DNA of 64,000 bases, from positions 33,406 to 97,405 of the forward strand of contig NZ_BJYR01000022.1 in assembly GCF_007991615.1 (NCBI RefSeq), written 5' to 3'. A model generated the notes under the pieces. That model was not told the origin of the DNA and did not search any database. It worked only from the letters and a program-made list of their open reading frames with translations. Positions 55,663-64,000 of the stretch are shown one piece after another. Within the stretch, counting starts at the first letter, position 1; every line of letters begins with the position of its first letter. The translations under genes were made by a program, and so were the position numbers. This DNA is from Novosphingobium sediminis (GTDB lineage: Bacteria; Pseudomonadota; Alphaproteobacteria; Sphingomonadales; Sphingomonadaceae).

Positions 55663-56679
55663 ATGTCGTTCAAGTCACGCCTCGTAACCGCCGCCGTCTC
55701 GGCATCGGTCCTCGCAGTGAATGTGATCGCTTCGTTCCCTGCATTGGCGCAGACCGCCCCGATGCCCGCCGCGGCGCAGATCATCACCACCTCGGTCAGC
55801 CCGGATCAGGTCCGCTTCGGCACGATGAAGATCGACGGCCTCAACATTGCATACCGCGAAGCGGGTGATCCGAGCTTGCCCAAGCTCGTGTTGCTGCATG
55901 GCTGGCCCTCGTCCTCGCACCAGTACCGCAACATGCTTCCCGCGCTGTCGAAGCGCTTCCACGTCATCGCTCCCGATTATCAGGGCTTCGGCGATAGCGA
56001 ACGCCCGGATCCGGCCACCTATCAGTACTCGTTCGATGCCATCAGCGTGACGATGGAAAAGCTCCTCGCCGCCAAGGGCTTTGATCACTACGGCCTGTTC
56101 GTGCAGGACTATGGCGGCCCGGTCGGCTTCCGCATCGTCGGCCGCAATCCGAAGGCGCTCGACTGGCTCGTCGTGCAGAACAGCAATGCCTACGAAGAAG
56201 GCTTTTCGGCCGCTTGGGACGGCTTCCGAAAGGCGCTGTGGCTCGATCGCAGTGCCAAGACCGAAGCGCCACTGGTTGCGTTCAACACGCTCGATGCGAT
56301 CAAGAACGTCGTCTACCTCAACGGTGCAGGGCACCCGGAACTGGTCTCGCCGGACAGCTATGAGTACGACGCTGCCAACGTTGCCGGGCCGACCAACCTG
56401 CGCATCCAGCTCGATCTGTTCTACGATTACCGCCACAACCCAGAGCTCTACCCGGTGTGGCAGAAGTTCCTGCGCGACAACCAGCCGAAGACGCTGATCT
56501 TCTGGGGCCAGCAGGACGTGTTCTTCACCCCCGCCGGTGGTGAAGCCTTCCTGCGGGACTTGCCCAAGGCTGAACTCCACCGCCTGAAGGCCGGTCACTT
56601 CGCAACCGAAGACAACCTGCCCTACATCGCGGACCACATCATCAGCTTCTACGACAAGCAGGTGAAGTCCAAGCGCTGA
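55663..56679 (+). CDS. Exported alpha/beta hydrolase with Asp nucleophile (epoxide hydrolase/dehalogenase-like)
   Basis: This 338-residue protein has a signal peptide (1-30, ending ALA-QT), so the enzyme is periplasmic or secreted. The oxyanion motif HGWPSSSHQYR and the nucleophile elbow VQDYGGPVG place Asp149 at the catalytic position, as in haloalkane dehalogenases and epoxide hydrolases instead of a Ser esterase. The catalytic His is His312 in AGHFATED. AAGGA precedes the ATG at 55663; the frame extends upstream through the previous gene but is not coding there. Its substrate is unknown. Confidence 0.88.
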   Translation: MSFKSRLVTAAVSASVLAVNVIASFPALAQTAPMPAAAQIITTSVSPDQVRFGTMKIDGLNIAYREAGDPSLPKLVLLHGWPSSSHQYRNMLPALSKRFHVIAPDYQGFGDSERPDPATYQYSFDAISVTMEKLLAAKGFDHYGLFVQDYGGPVGFRIVGRNPKALDWLVVQNSNAYEEGFSAAWDGFRKALWLDRSAKTEAPLVAFNTLDAIKNVVYLNGAGHPELVSPDSYEYDAANVAGPTNLRIQLDLFYDYRHNPELYPVWQKFLRDNQPKTLIFWGQQDVFFTPAGGEAFLRDLPKAELHRLKAGHFATEDNLPYIADHIISFYDKQVKSKR

Positions 56680-56695
56680 TCGCCGAACGGAGTTG

Positions 56696-56744
56696 CGCCC
56701 CGTCGCAGCCTGCAGCCAACCGGCTGTAGCGCTGCGGCGGGGCG
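56696..56744. terminator. Long 22-bp hairpin after the alpha/beta hydrolase gene
   Basis: The arms 56696-56717 and 56722-56744 pair over 22 bp with two G-T pairs and a single bulged C at 56730; the loop is AACC. A weak TTACGTTAT follows. It probably ends the hydrolase transcript. Confidence 0.6.
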
Positions 56745-56814
56745 TTACGTTATGCTCGGGCCGCGCGACTCCGCGCGGCATCGCCACCCGGCGCAGAGCA
56801 GGAACCGACCTCAC

Positions 56815-58437
56815 ATGGAATCGATTGGTGCCGATCCTCGCGCGATGCAGCGCACGCCGCTTCATGACAGCCACGTGGATGCGCTGCGCGCCGCCGGCAC
56901 CGTAAAGACCTATCCAGCCGGCACGTTCATGGCCCGGCCCGGAGACCCCGCCGACAAGTTCACATATGTCGAGGAAGGGGAGATCGAGGTCGTCAATCCG
57001 CTGACCGAAGAGCGCCACCTGCCCTCCTCGCTCGGCCCCACGCAGTTCATGGGGGAGATCGCATTCCTCAGTGGCGGCACCGTCTCGATGGCGATGCGCG
57101 CGGCGCAGGATACGCGGGTGATCGAAGTCCCGCGTGAGGCCATGCTCGAACTCATGGCGCAGATCCCCGAACTGTCGGACATCGTCATCACCGTTTTCGC
57201 CGCGCGGCGCCGCCGCCAGCTCGACGAGCGCGACAGTTCGCTCCAGCTGATCGGCGAAGAGCAGGACGCCGCCGTCCGCCGTGTCGCCCAGTTCGCCAGC
57301 CGCAACCGCATTCCCTATGGCTCGCTGAAGCTGGGAAGCGCCGAAGCGCTCGCCGCCGCGCAGGCCTGCTCGATCGAGGCTTCGGTCCCGGCGGTGATCT
57401 TTGGGCGCGACATGGTGGTGACCGAACCGACGCCGGACAAGATCGCCCACCTTCTCGGCATCAACCGCGAACTGCAATACGATGAAGCCTTCGACGTGCT
57501 GATCGTCGGCGGCGGACCGGCTGGCGTGGCGGCGGGCGTCTATGCCGGGGCCGAAGGGCTTTGCGCGCTGGTGATCGAAGACCTCGCCATCGGCGGGCAG
57601 GCGGGCACATCCAGCCGGATCGAGAACTACATGGGCTTCCCCACCGGCATTTCGGGCGGCGACCTTGTCTGGCGCGGCGAAGTGCAGGCGATGAAGTTCG
57701 GCACGCGCTTCGCCCTGCCGCGGCGAGTTACTGCGCTCGAGCAGCTGGAAGACGGCATGTTCTGCGCCACTTTCGACAACGGCCAGCGCGTTCGCGGCAA
57801 GACCGTGATCGTGGCGACGGGCGTGCAGTATCGCCGCCTGCCGATCCCCCGCCTCGCCGAATTCGAGGGCGCCGGCATCTATTACGCCGCGACCGAGATC
57901 GAGGCGCGCTATTGCAAGGGCACGCAAGCGGTCATCATCGGCGGCGGAAATTCCGCCGGCCAGGCGGCGATGTACCTCAGCCGCTCCGCCCGCTGCGCCC
58001 ATGTCGTGGTGCGCGGGCCTTCGCTGGCGCTTTCGATGTCGAGCTATCTTTCCGAACGACTGGAAGCGGACCCCAGCATTGCCATCGCCTACAATTCCGA
58101 AGTCGTGGCGCTCCACGGCGGCGCGCATCTCGAAGGGGTGACGCTGCGCAATGCAAAGACAGGCGAGACGCAGGATATTCCCACCCGCGCCCTGTTCATC
58201 ATGGTCGGCGCTGCGCCCAACACCGAATGGCTCTCGGGCCTCGTCGCGCTCGACGACAAGGGCTTCGTCCTGACCGGCCCCACCGTCGGCGCTTCGTCGC
58301 CCTACGCCACCTCGCATCCCGGCATCTTTGCGGTCGGCGATGTGCGTTCGGGCTCGGTCAAGCGCGTTGCTTCGTCCGTGGGCGAAGGCTCGGTGGTGAT
58401 CTCGAAAGTGTGGGACTACGTGAACAGCGGCGGCTGA
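56815..58437 (+). CDS. Cyclic nucleotide-binding domain fused to thioredoxin reductase-like FAD oxidoreductase
   Basis: This 540-residue fusion has residues about 20-140 as a CNB-type sensor fold (YPAGTFMARPGDPADKFTYVEEGEIEV, GPTQFMGEIAFLSGG). A thioredoxin-like spacer (about 145-215) comes next, then a TrxR-like module with FAD motif VLIVGGGPAGVAAG near residue 225, NADPH motif VIIGGGNSAGQAAM near 375 and FAVGDVRSGSVKRVASSVGEG at the end. The redox CxxC of true thioredoxin reductases is absent: the expected place reads YYAATEIEARYC. It may therefore pass electrons to another acceptor. AGGAA precedes the ATG at 56815; the longer frame is rejected. Confidence 0.88.
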   Translation: MESIGADPRAMQRTPLHDSHVDALRAAGTVKTYPAGTFMARPGDPADKFTYVEEGEIEVVNPLTEERHLPSSLGPTQFMGEIAFLSGGTVSMAMRAAQDTRVIEVPREAMLELMAQIPELSDIVITVFAARRRRQLDERDSSLQLIGEEQDAAVRRVAQFASRNRIPYGSLKLGSAEALAAAQACSIEASVPAVIFGRDMVVTEPTPDKIAHLLGINRELQYDEAFDVLIVGGGPAGVAAGVYAGAEGLCALVIEDLAIGGQAGTSSRIENYMGFPTGISGGDLVWRGEVQAMKFGTRFALPRRVTALEQLEDGMFCATFDNGQRVRGKTVIVATGVQYRRLPIPRLAEFEGAGIYYAATEIEARYCKGTQAVIIGGGNSAGQAAMYLSRSARCAHVVVRGPSLALSMSSYLSERLEADPSIAIAYNSEVVALHGGAHLEGVTLRNAKTGETQDIPTRALFIMVGAAPNTEWLSGLVALDDKGFVLTGPTVGASSPYATSHPGIFAVGDVRSGSVKRVASSVGEGSVVISKVWDYVNSGG

Positions 58438-58513
58438 TTCCCGATCGGTTGCACTCCGAAACGCAATACTCCACCAATACGGTTGAGATTCTTCTCGCAC
58501 GCAGCCTCGAGGC

Positions 58514-58531
58514 ATGGTAACGTTATACCAT
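58514..58531. promoter_or_regulatory. Inverted repeat upstream of TonB-like gene
   Basis: ATGGTA-ACGTTA-TACCAT is a perfect 6-bp inverted repeat about 100 bp before the gene at 58635. It could be an operator. The embedded TATACC might serve as a -10 box. Confidence 0.35.
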
Positions 58532-58634
58532 TAAACGTCGTACGGCCCGTGTTGCTTGCATCGGGATTGTTCGTTTCGTTCCCGCTGCTCGTCTTCGCAA
58601 CCCGGTCTGTCCGGCACAGCCGAGGAGAGCATGC

Positions 58635-59303
58635 ATGGCCTATGTTACCCCCGAGACCAATCGGCGAAGGATCGTCGCGCTAGGCGCTGTCGGCGCCGTG
58701 CACGGCGTGCTGGCCGTGGCGCTGCTCACCGGCTTTGCCGGCGGTATCATCAAGACCCCGCCGAAAACCTGGTTGCCGACCTGGGACTACATGCCGCCCC
58801 CGCCGCCGCGCCCTGATCCCGAACAGCCGGTCCCGCCGAAATCCCACACGCGCGACACGCTGCCGGTGCCCGACCCGCAGGTGCCCCTGCCGCCGATTGG
58901 AGATCCCGGCTTCAAGATCGAGACCGGCCCGCTTCCGCCCATCGGCTCCGGGCTTGACGGCGGTCTCCTGCCCCCGCCCCCCACGGCATCGCCCAGCCCC
59001 CGCTTCACCCCGCGCGCGGCAGCGCCGCTCGGTATGCCGGGACGATGGGTCTCCGATGCCGACTACCCGACAGCAGCGCTGCGGCGCGGCGAGCAGGGCG
59101 CGGCTGGTTTCGAGGTGACGATCGGGCCGGACGGGCGCGTGCGTGACTGCCGGATCACGCGCTCCAGCGGTTCGGCCGCGCTCGATGCCGCGACCTGTGC
59201 CAAAGTCAGCGAGCGGGCGCAGTTCAGTCCCGCGCGTGACGAGAACGGCGATCTGGTGGTCGGACGCTATGCCAACGTGATCCGCTGGAGGATTCCGGAG
59301 TAA
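58635..59303 (+). CDS. TonB-like energy transducer family protein
   Basis: This 222-residue protein has one N-terminal transmembrane helix (about 13-36), a Pro-rich periplasmic spacer (PPPPPRPDPEQPVPPK) and a C-terminal TonB domain (DYPTAALRRGEQGAAGFEVTIGPDGRVRDCRITRSSG). It is smaller than but similar in plan to the protein at 25588. No ExbB/ExbD genes lie nearby. It is separated from the ethanolamine genes by about 80 bp and may be unrelated to them. Confidence 0.85.
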   Translation: MAYVTPETNRRRIVALGAVGAVHGVLAVALLTGFAGGIIKTPPKTWLPTWDYMPPPPPRPDPEQPVPPKSHTRDTLPVPDPQVPLPPIGDPGFKIETGPLPPIGSGLDGGLLPPPPTASPSPRFTPRAAAPLGMPGRWVSDADYPTAALRRGEQGAAGFEVTIGPDGRVRDCRITRSSGSAALDAATCAKVSERAQFSPARDENGDLVVGRYANVIRWRIPE

Positions 59304-59385
59304 CGTCCCCAAACGGACATTGCATTGCAGCAAGATCGGGGCCTACCATCGCGGCATTGGTTCCAGCTGTGAGAGGTTCCCGATC

Positions 59386-60777
59386 TTGCCGTTTTCCTGC
59401 GATCTTGGCGGCGAACGACACAGCTTTGAGGATCTGAAAGCCGTGCTCGCCGCCGCCAGTGCGCTGCGGTCGGGCGATGAACTTGCCGGACTTGCCGCCG
59501 CCAGCGCCACGCGGCGGGTCGCAGCGCGCTGGGTGCTCGCCGATCTGCCGCTCAAGGCCTTCCTGAACGAGGCCATCGTCCCCTACGAAAGCGACGAGGT
59601 CACCCGGCTCATCATCGACAGCCACGATGCCGCCGCCTTCGCCCCGATCGCCCACCTTACCGTCGGCGGTTTCCGCGATTGGCTGCTGAGCGAGGCAGCA
59701 GATGAAGCCGCGCTCGCCGCCATCGCACGCGGCGTGACGCCGGAAATGGCCGCCGCCGTCTCCAAGCTCATGCGAGTCCAGGATCTGATCGCGGTGGCGA
59801 AGAAGATCCGGGTGGTGACGGCTTTTCGCAGCACGATCGGCCTCACCGGCCGCCTTTCCACCCGTCTCCAGCCCAATCACCCGGCAGACGATCCGCGCGG
59901 CATTGCCGCCGCGGTGCTCGACGGCCTGCTCCACGGTGTCGGCGACGCGGTGATCGGGGTGAACCCGGCGACCGACAGTGTGCCCGCCGCCACCACGCTG
60001 ATCCGCATGCTCGATGAATTGCGTGAGCGCTATGCCATCCCCACCCAGACCTGCGTCCTCACCCATGTCACCAACGCGCTGACGATCATGGAGCGCGGCG
60101 CGCCGGTCGACCTCGTGTTCCAGTCGGTGGCGGGGAGCGAAGCGGCCAACGCCGGCTTCGGCATCGATCTCGCTGTGCTGCGCGAAGCCCACGCCGCCGC
60201 GCAGGCGCTGGGGCGCGGAACGGTGGGGCAGAACGCGATGTACTTCGAGACCGGGCAAGGCTCAGCGCTCTCCGCCAATGCGCACCACGGCGTCGACCAG
60301 CAGACGATGGAAGCGCGCGCCTATGCCGTGGCACGCGCCTTCGATCCGCTCCTCGCCAACACGGTCGTCGGCTTCATCGGCCCCGAATACCTCTACGATG
60401 GCAAGCAGATCATCCGCGCAGGGCTGGAAGACCACTTCTGCGGCAAGCTGCTCGGCCTGCCGATGGGCTGCGACGTCTGCTATACCAACCACGCCGAAGC
60501 CGATCAGGACGACATGGACAGCCTGATGACGCTGCTCACGGTCGCGGGCTGCAGCTTCCTCATCTGCGTGCCGGGCAGCGATGATGTGATGCTGTCCTAC
60601 CAGAGCCTCTCCAACCACGACGCGCTGTACTTGCGCAGCATAATGGGCCTGCGCCCTGCGCCCGAGTTCGAAGCGTGGCTCGAGCAAGCCGGCATTGCCG
60701 CACCAGACGGCACGCTGCGCGCGCTGGCGGACGGCGCCTCACCCTTCGTGCGCCAGCTTGCGGAGACCATTTCTTGA
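59386..60777 (+). CDS. eutB: Ethanolamine ammonia-lyase large subunit
   Basis: EutB is the catalytic TIM-barrel subunit that splits ethanolamine into acetaldehyde and ammonia with adenosylcobalamin. The 463-residue protein matches throughout: ALRSGDELAGLAAASATRRVAA, GVGDAVIGVNPATD, YFETGQGSALSANAHHGVDQ, NTVVGFIGPEYLYDGKQIIRAGLEDHF and MGCDVCYTNHAEADQDD. No ATG fits the family N-terminus; a TTG at 59386 with GAGAGG upstream gives the right length, while the ATG at 59320 would add 22 unmatched residues. It is first in eutB-eutC-permease. Confidence 0.95.
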   Translation: MPFSCDLGGERHSFEDLKAVLAAASALRSGDELAGLAAASATRRVAARWVLADLPLKAFLNEAIVPYESDEVTRLIIDSHDAAAFAPIAHLTVGGFRDWLLSEAADEAALAAIARGVTPEMAAAVSKLMRVQDLIAVAKKIRVVTAFRSTIGLTGRLSTRLQPNHPADDPRGIAAAVLDGLLHGVGDAVIGVNPATDSVPAATTLIRMLDELRERYAIPTQTCVLTHVTNALTIMERGAPVDLVFQSVAGSEAANAGFGIDLAVLREAHAAAQALGRGTVGQNAMYFETGQGSALSANAHHGVDQQTMEARAYAVARAFDPLLANTVVGFIGPEYLYDGKQIIRAGLEDHFCGKLLGLPMGCDVCYTNHAEADQDDMDSLMTLLTVAGCSFLICVPGSDDVMLSYQSLSNHDALYLRSIMGLRPAPEFEAWLEQAGIAAPDGTLRALADGASPFVRQLAETIS

Positions 60778-61553
60778 CCGAAGTGGCGCCGGGCGAACCC
60801 ATAAACGCTGAACTGTGGGCACGGCTGCGGCGGACGACCCCGGCGCGGATCGCGCTTGGCCGTGTCGGGCATGCCCTGCCGCTGGGTGAAGTGCTCGATT
60901 TCCAGCTGGCCCATGCCCGCGCCCGCGATGCCGTCCACGCCGCGCTCGATACCGCAGCGCTGGAGGCAGAACTGGCGCCGCTGCCGGTGCTGCATGTTGC
61001 CAGCGATGCGCCGGACCGGGCAACCTATCTGCGCCGCCCCGATCTTGGCCGCCGCCTGTCGGAACAGTCCGCTGCGCTGCTGGCTGCGGCAAAAGGCAAA
61101 CGTTGCGATGTCGCCTTCGTGATCGCCGACGGCCTTTCCGCCACCGGCGTGCAGGCCGGCGCGGCCACGCTGCTCAAAGCTTGCGCGGCGCGGCTTGGAG
61201 ATCTTGCCATCGGCCCGGTCGTGATCGCGCGGCAGGCCCGCGTCGCGCTGGGCGATCCGATCGGCGAGGCGCTGGGCGCGCGCGTTGCCGTGATGATCAT
61301 CGGCGAACGCCCCGGCCTCAGCGTGCATGACAGCCTCGGCATCTACATGACCTTCGCCCCGCGCCCCGGCCGCAGCGATGCCGAACGCAACTGCATTTCG
61401 AACATCCACGGCGCGGGCGGTCTCTCGCCCAATGACGCCGCGCGCACGCTCGGCTGGCTGCTGCGCGAGGCGCTGCGCCTGGAGCTTTCCGGCGTGGCGC
61501 TGAAGGATGACCAGACCCCTGCCCTGCCCTTCGAGGACCACGGCCCCGCATGA
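60774..61553 (+). CDS. eutC: Ethanolamine ammonia-lyase small subunit
   Basis: EutC completes the cobalamin-binding active site of ethanolamine ammonia-lyase. The 259-residue protein shows TPARIALGRVGHALPLGEVLDFQLAHARARDAV, FVIADGLSATGVQAGA, IGERPGLSVHDSLGIYMTFAPRPG and the NCISNIHGAGGLS segment, all conserved. The start is probably TTG at 60774, overlapping the eutB stop (TTGA) with GGAGA upstream; GTG at 60783 is an alternative. It overlaps the permease by 4 bp. Confidence 0.94.
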   Translation: MTEVAPGEPINAELWARLRRTTPARIALGRVGHALPLGEVLDFQLAHARARDAVHAALDTAALEAELAPLPVLHVASDAPDRATYLRRPDLGRRLSEQSAALLAAAKGKRCDVAFVIADGLSATGVQAGAATLLKACAARLGDLAIGPVVIARQARVALGDPIGEALGARVAVMIIGERPGLSVHDSLGIYMTFAPRPGRSDAERNCISNIHGAGGLSPNDAARTLGWLLREALRLELSGVALKDDQTPALPFEDHGPA

Positions 61554-62890
61554 ATGAGCCAAAACTGCAGCAAAGCCTCGGTCCGTTCCACCTCTGGGCC
61601 ATCGCCGTGGGGCTCGTCATCTCGGGCGAATACTTCGGCTGGAGCTATGGCTGGGCCAGCGCGGGCACGCTGGGCTTCCTCGTCACCACCGTGGCAGTCG
61701 CGGCGATGTATATCGCCTTCATCTTCTCGTTCACCGAGCTGACCACGGCGATCCCGCATGCAGGCGGCCCCTTCGCCTATGGCTTGCGCGCGTTCGGCCC
61801 ACTGGGCGGTGCGGTCGCGGGCTTTGCCACACTGGTGGAGTTCCTGTTTGCGCCCCCCGCGATCTCGCTCGCCATCGGCGCCTATCTCCATGTTCAGTTT
61901 CCGGCGCTTGAGCCTAAACACGCGGCTCTCGGGGCCTACGCGGTGTTCATGGCGCTAAACATCGTCGGCGTGCACATTGCGGCGAGCTTCGAGGTCGTGG
62001 TCACGCTCCTCGCAGTGGGTGAGCTCCTCGTGTTCATGGCCGTCGTCCTCCCCGCCTTTCGCTGGTCGAACTTCCTCGCCGGGGGCTGGGCCGGCCAAGA
62101 CCATTTCACCCCCGCCGCGATTGGCGGAATTTTCGCCGCGCTCCCCTTCGCGATCTGGTTCTTCCTCGCCATCGAGGGTGTCGCCATGGCCGCCGAGGAA
62201 GCCAAGGAGCCCCGCCGCACAATCCCGCGCGCCTATATCTCGGGCATTCTCACACTGACGGTGCTTGCCTTCGGGGTTATGTTCTTTGCCGGCGGTTCGG
62301 GCAGCTGGGCCGAGCTTTCCAGCCTCAACGATCCGCTGCCGCAGGCGATGAAGCGCGCGGTGGGCGCGTCGAGCGGCTGGCTGCACATGCTGGTGTGGCT
62401 CGGCCTGTTCGGCCTCGTTGCCTCGTTCCACGGGATCATCATGGGCTATGCCCGCCAGATCTTCGCGCTGGGCCGCGCAGGGTATCTCCCCGCCGTGTTC
62501 GCGCGGCTCCACCCCCGCTTCAGGACGCCGCACGTGGCGACGCTGGCGGGCGGCGTGGTCGGCATCGCCGCGATCTACAGCGACGCGTTCGTGAGCATCG
62601 CAGGCCAGTCGCTTACGGCCAGCGTGGTGACGCTATCGGCCTTCGGCGCGCTCCTCATGTACGTCGTCTCCATGGCCGCCCTGTTTCGCCTGCGCGCTAC
62701 CGAGCCAGATCTCGTCCGCCCGTTCCACGCGCCGCTCTACCCCTTAGCGCCGGCCTTCGCGCTCGTCATGGCTAGCCTCGCGCTCATCACGATGGCGTGG
62801 AACAATCGCGAACTCGCGGCAATCTTCACCGGACTGATGGTGCTGCTGGTGAGCGGCGCCTTGCTCCTCCGCCGCCGGGAAGCCGCCTGA
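61550..62890 (+). CDS. Ethanolamine permease (APC family)
   Basis: This amino acid/polyamine/organocation family transporter of 446 residues has about twelve transmembrane helices. The N-terminal LGPFHLWAIAVGLVISGEYFGWSYGW and FTELTTAIPHAGGPFAYG are typical of the ethanolamine/choline-type permeases found with eutBC. Its ATG overlaps the eutC stop. The role of importing ethanolamine is inferred from its place in the operon and its subfamily. Confidence 0.9.
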   Translation: MNEPKLQQSLGPFHLWAIAVGLVISGEYFGWSYGWASAGTLGFLVTTVAVAAMYIAFIFSFTELTTAIPHAGGPFAYGLRAFGPLGGAVAGFATLVEFLFAPPAISLAIGAYLHVQFPALEPKHAALGAYAVFMALNIVGVHIAASFEVVVTLLAVGELLVFMAVVLPAFRWSNFLAGGWAGQDHFTPAAIGGIFAALPFAIWFFLAIEGVAMAAEEAKEPRRTIPRAYISGILTLTVLAFGVMFFAGGSGSWAELSSLNDPLPQAMKRAVGASSGWLHMLVWLGLFGLVASFHGIIMGYARQIFALGRAGYLPAVFARLHPRFRTPHVATLAGGVVGIAAIYSDAFVSIAGQSLTASVVTLSAFGALLMYVVSMAALFRLRATEPDLVRPFHAPLYPLAPAFALVMASLALITMAWNNRELAAIFTGLMVLLVSGALLLRRREAA

Positions 62891-62893
62891 CCG

Positions 62894-63916
62894 ATGCGCC
62901 TGCTGGCCGCCCTGCTGCTCGTACTCAGTGCGACCACAGCGCACGCCCAAACGCCGGTGTGGCAGACCCGCGCTGCCATCGTCGCCGAGACGCTCGATCG
63001 CATCTGGGGCAAGGACGGCGGCTGGAACGCCAGCGAGAACTGGCAGCGTTTCCCCATCGTGGACGTCCTGATCGACTACCAGCGCCGCACGGCAGACTTC
63101 CGCTGGTCCGCCAAGATCGCCTCCGCCGTGCGCAACCGCGAAGGCCGCTACCTCAACGACGACGACCTCTGGGCCGTCATCGCAAGCGTGGATGCATGGC
63201 AGACGGATCACGATCCCGAACTGCTGAACTGGGCAGCGACGAACTTCAGCCGCCTCGTCACCGATCACTGGGACGACCATTGTTCCGGCGGCATCTGGTG
63301 GGATTCCAAGCACACCTACAAGAACGCGATTACCAATGAATTGCTGCTCACCGCGGCGACCCGGCTTTATCTCGCCACGGGCCAGGAGCCCTATCGCGAC
63401 TGGGCGTTGCGCACCTGGAACTGGTTCGCAGCTTCGGGCATGTTCGGGCCCGATGGGCTGGTCAACGACGGGCTGGACGCCCAGTGCCGCAACAACGGCA
63501 AGCCGCGCTACACCTACAACCAAGGCGTTCTGATGGGCGGCCTCAGCGACCTGACGGCGATCACCGGCGCCCCGCAATACCGCACCGCCGCACTGAACAC
63601 CGCACTCGCTGCGATACGCAAACTGGTCACCCCGGAAGGGCTGCTAACCGAACCGTCCGACGAGCTCGGCGCTGATGGGCCGATGTTCAAGGGAGTTTTC
63701 GTCACCCACCTCGGCCATCTGGTCGAATCGATGCCCGACAGTCCGGAACGCACCGAGCTTCGACTCTGGCTCAGCCATAACAGCGATGCTGTGTGGTCGC
63801 TTGGTGGAGGAGATGGCAGCCAGCCCATCGATGGCCTCTGGAGCGGCGGCTCCGGCCAGGTAGGCGCTGCCGCCGAAGCCTCTGCACTCGCCCTGTTTCT
63901 CGCGGCAGGCGCTTAG
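62894..63916 (+). CDS. Exported glycoside hydrolase family 76 (alpha-1,6-mannanase-like)
   Basis: This 340-residue (alpha/alpha)6-barrel enzyme has a signal peptide (1-19, ending AHA-QT). The catalytic Asp pair is in RYLNDDDLWAVIASVDAW, and GGIWWDSKHTYKNAITNELLLTAATRLYLATG and YTYNQGVLMGGLSDL are family hallmarks. It would cut alpha-mannose-containing glycans outside the cytoplasm. It starts 3 bp after the permease gene and may be co-transcribed with it, although its function is different. Confidence 0.85.
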   Translation: MRLLAALLLVLSATTAHAQTPVWQTRAAIVAETLDRIWGKDGGWNASENWQRFPIVDVLIDYQRRTADFRWSAKIASAVRNREGRYLNDDDLWAVIASVDAWQTDHDPELLNWAATNFSRLVTDHWDDHCSGGIWWDSKHTYKNAITNELLLTAATRLYLATGQEPYRDWALRTWNWFAASGMFGPDGLVNDGLDAQCRNNGKPRYTYNQGVLMGGLSDLTAITGAPQYRTAALNTALAAIRKLVTPEGLLTEPSDELGADGPMFKGVFVTHLGHLVESMPDSPERTELRLWLSHNSDAVWSLGGGDGSQPIDGLWSGGSGQVGAAAEASALALFLAAGA

Positions 63917-63945
63917 CGCCCGGTCATTGCCGCTTCGACGATGCG

Positions 63946-64000
63946 CTAGCAGGAGCATTGTTTGAGGTTGAAGCGTTCGCGATCGGCCTTTTGCCACACT
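63946..64000 (-). CDS. C-terminal end of an unidentified minus-strand gene (partial)
   Basis: The last 18 codons read ADRERFNLKQCSC and a TAG stop at 63946. The codon use and the CSC ending look like a real protein tail, but it is too short to identify. It converges on the GH76 gene with a 29-bp gap. Confidence 0.4.
   Translation of the reverse strand, partial: VWQKADRERFNLKQCSC

Noticed and set aside
55675..58515. A 946-codon minus-strand frame
   Set aside because: It covers the alpha/beta hydrolase and the CNB-oxidoreductase antisense; no domain recognised.
59304..59385. Cobalamin riboswitch before the B12-dependent eutB
   Set aside because: The leader is only about 80 bp and lacks the B12-box sequence and the needed structure.

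Overview
The window is a GC-rich alphaproteobacterial chromosome segment. The gene content points to Sphingomonadales, near Novosphingobium. Indicators are an exosortase-A-associated glycan ligase and glycosyltransferase, several proline-rich TonB-like proteins, an NAD-linked formate dehydrogenase (Fds type) operon, a bioBFDA operon and a SigF/NrsF-type ECF sigma system. This placement is inferred from proteins only: no rRNA or tRNA is present. No plasmid or phage region is visible. The only transposon trace is a decayed IS256-family fragment.

Layout. 1-4.2 kb: 5' part of glutamate synthase large subunit (gltB, minus strand, cut by the window edge). 4.4-5.8 kb: unknown membrane protein. 5.9-11.3 kb: envelope glycan genes (XrtA-type glycosyltransferase, a 57-residue small protein, O-antigen-ligase-like protein, acyltransferase, MaoC hydratase, GT2 enzyme). 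11.6-20.9 kb: housekeeping and storage genes (PHA depolymerase, ABC exporter, M13 peptidase, UppP, phenylalanine hydroxylase, PPK2, L33, LolA). 21.0-21.2 kb: a candidate structured RNA ending in an intrinsic terminator. 21.3-26.3 kb: xth-ribA, DUF2721, manA-manC, TonB-like. 26.4-33.9 kb: formate dehydrogenase operon lysR-fdsG-fdsB-mobA-fdsA-fdsD-fdhD, with a perfect dyad operator candidate in front of fdsG. 34-36.3 kb: two UDP-sugar enzymes. 36.6-40.7 kb: bioBFDA. 40.8-43.8 kb: a lipoprotein glycosidase, a cyclophilin and a TonB-domain protein.

43.9-53.9 kb is the most interesting part. It holds a SigF-like ECF sigma factor, an NDH-2 gene destroyed by an IS256 remnant, two LysR regulators, a peroxiredoxin-like protein, the NrsF anti-sigma factor, and a split bufferin-type (MNIO) RiPP locus. 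The locus has a four-Cys precursor plus DoxX on the minus strand. On the plus strand are a PLP aminotransferase, a six-Cys precursor, the MNIO modifying enzyme (DUF692) and its DUF2063 partner. Both precursor genes are preceded by exact GTAACC-N16-CGAA elements. This spacing and these hexamers match what I recall for Caulobacter SigF promoters, so one sigma factor probably drives both arms. Inferred model: metal (copper-like) stress releases SigF from membrane-bound NrsF, and two exported Cys-rich peptides are made and matured by one shared enzyme pair.

54-64 kb: LysR with a divergent carboxymuconolactone decarboxylase-like protein and exported alpha/beta hydrolase, a cyclic-nucleotide-domain thioredoxin-reductase-like enzyme, a TonB-like protein, an ethanolamine degradation operon (eutB-eutC-permease, no microcompartment genes), a GH76 enzyme, and the tail of an unidentified minus-strand gene.
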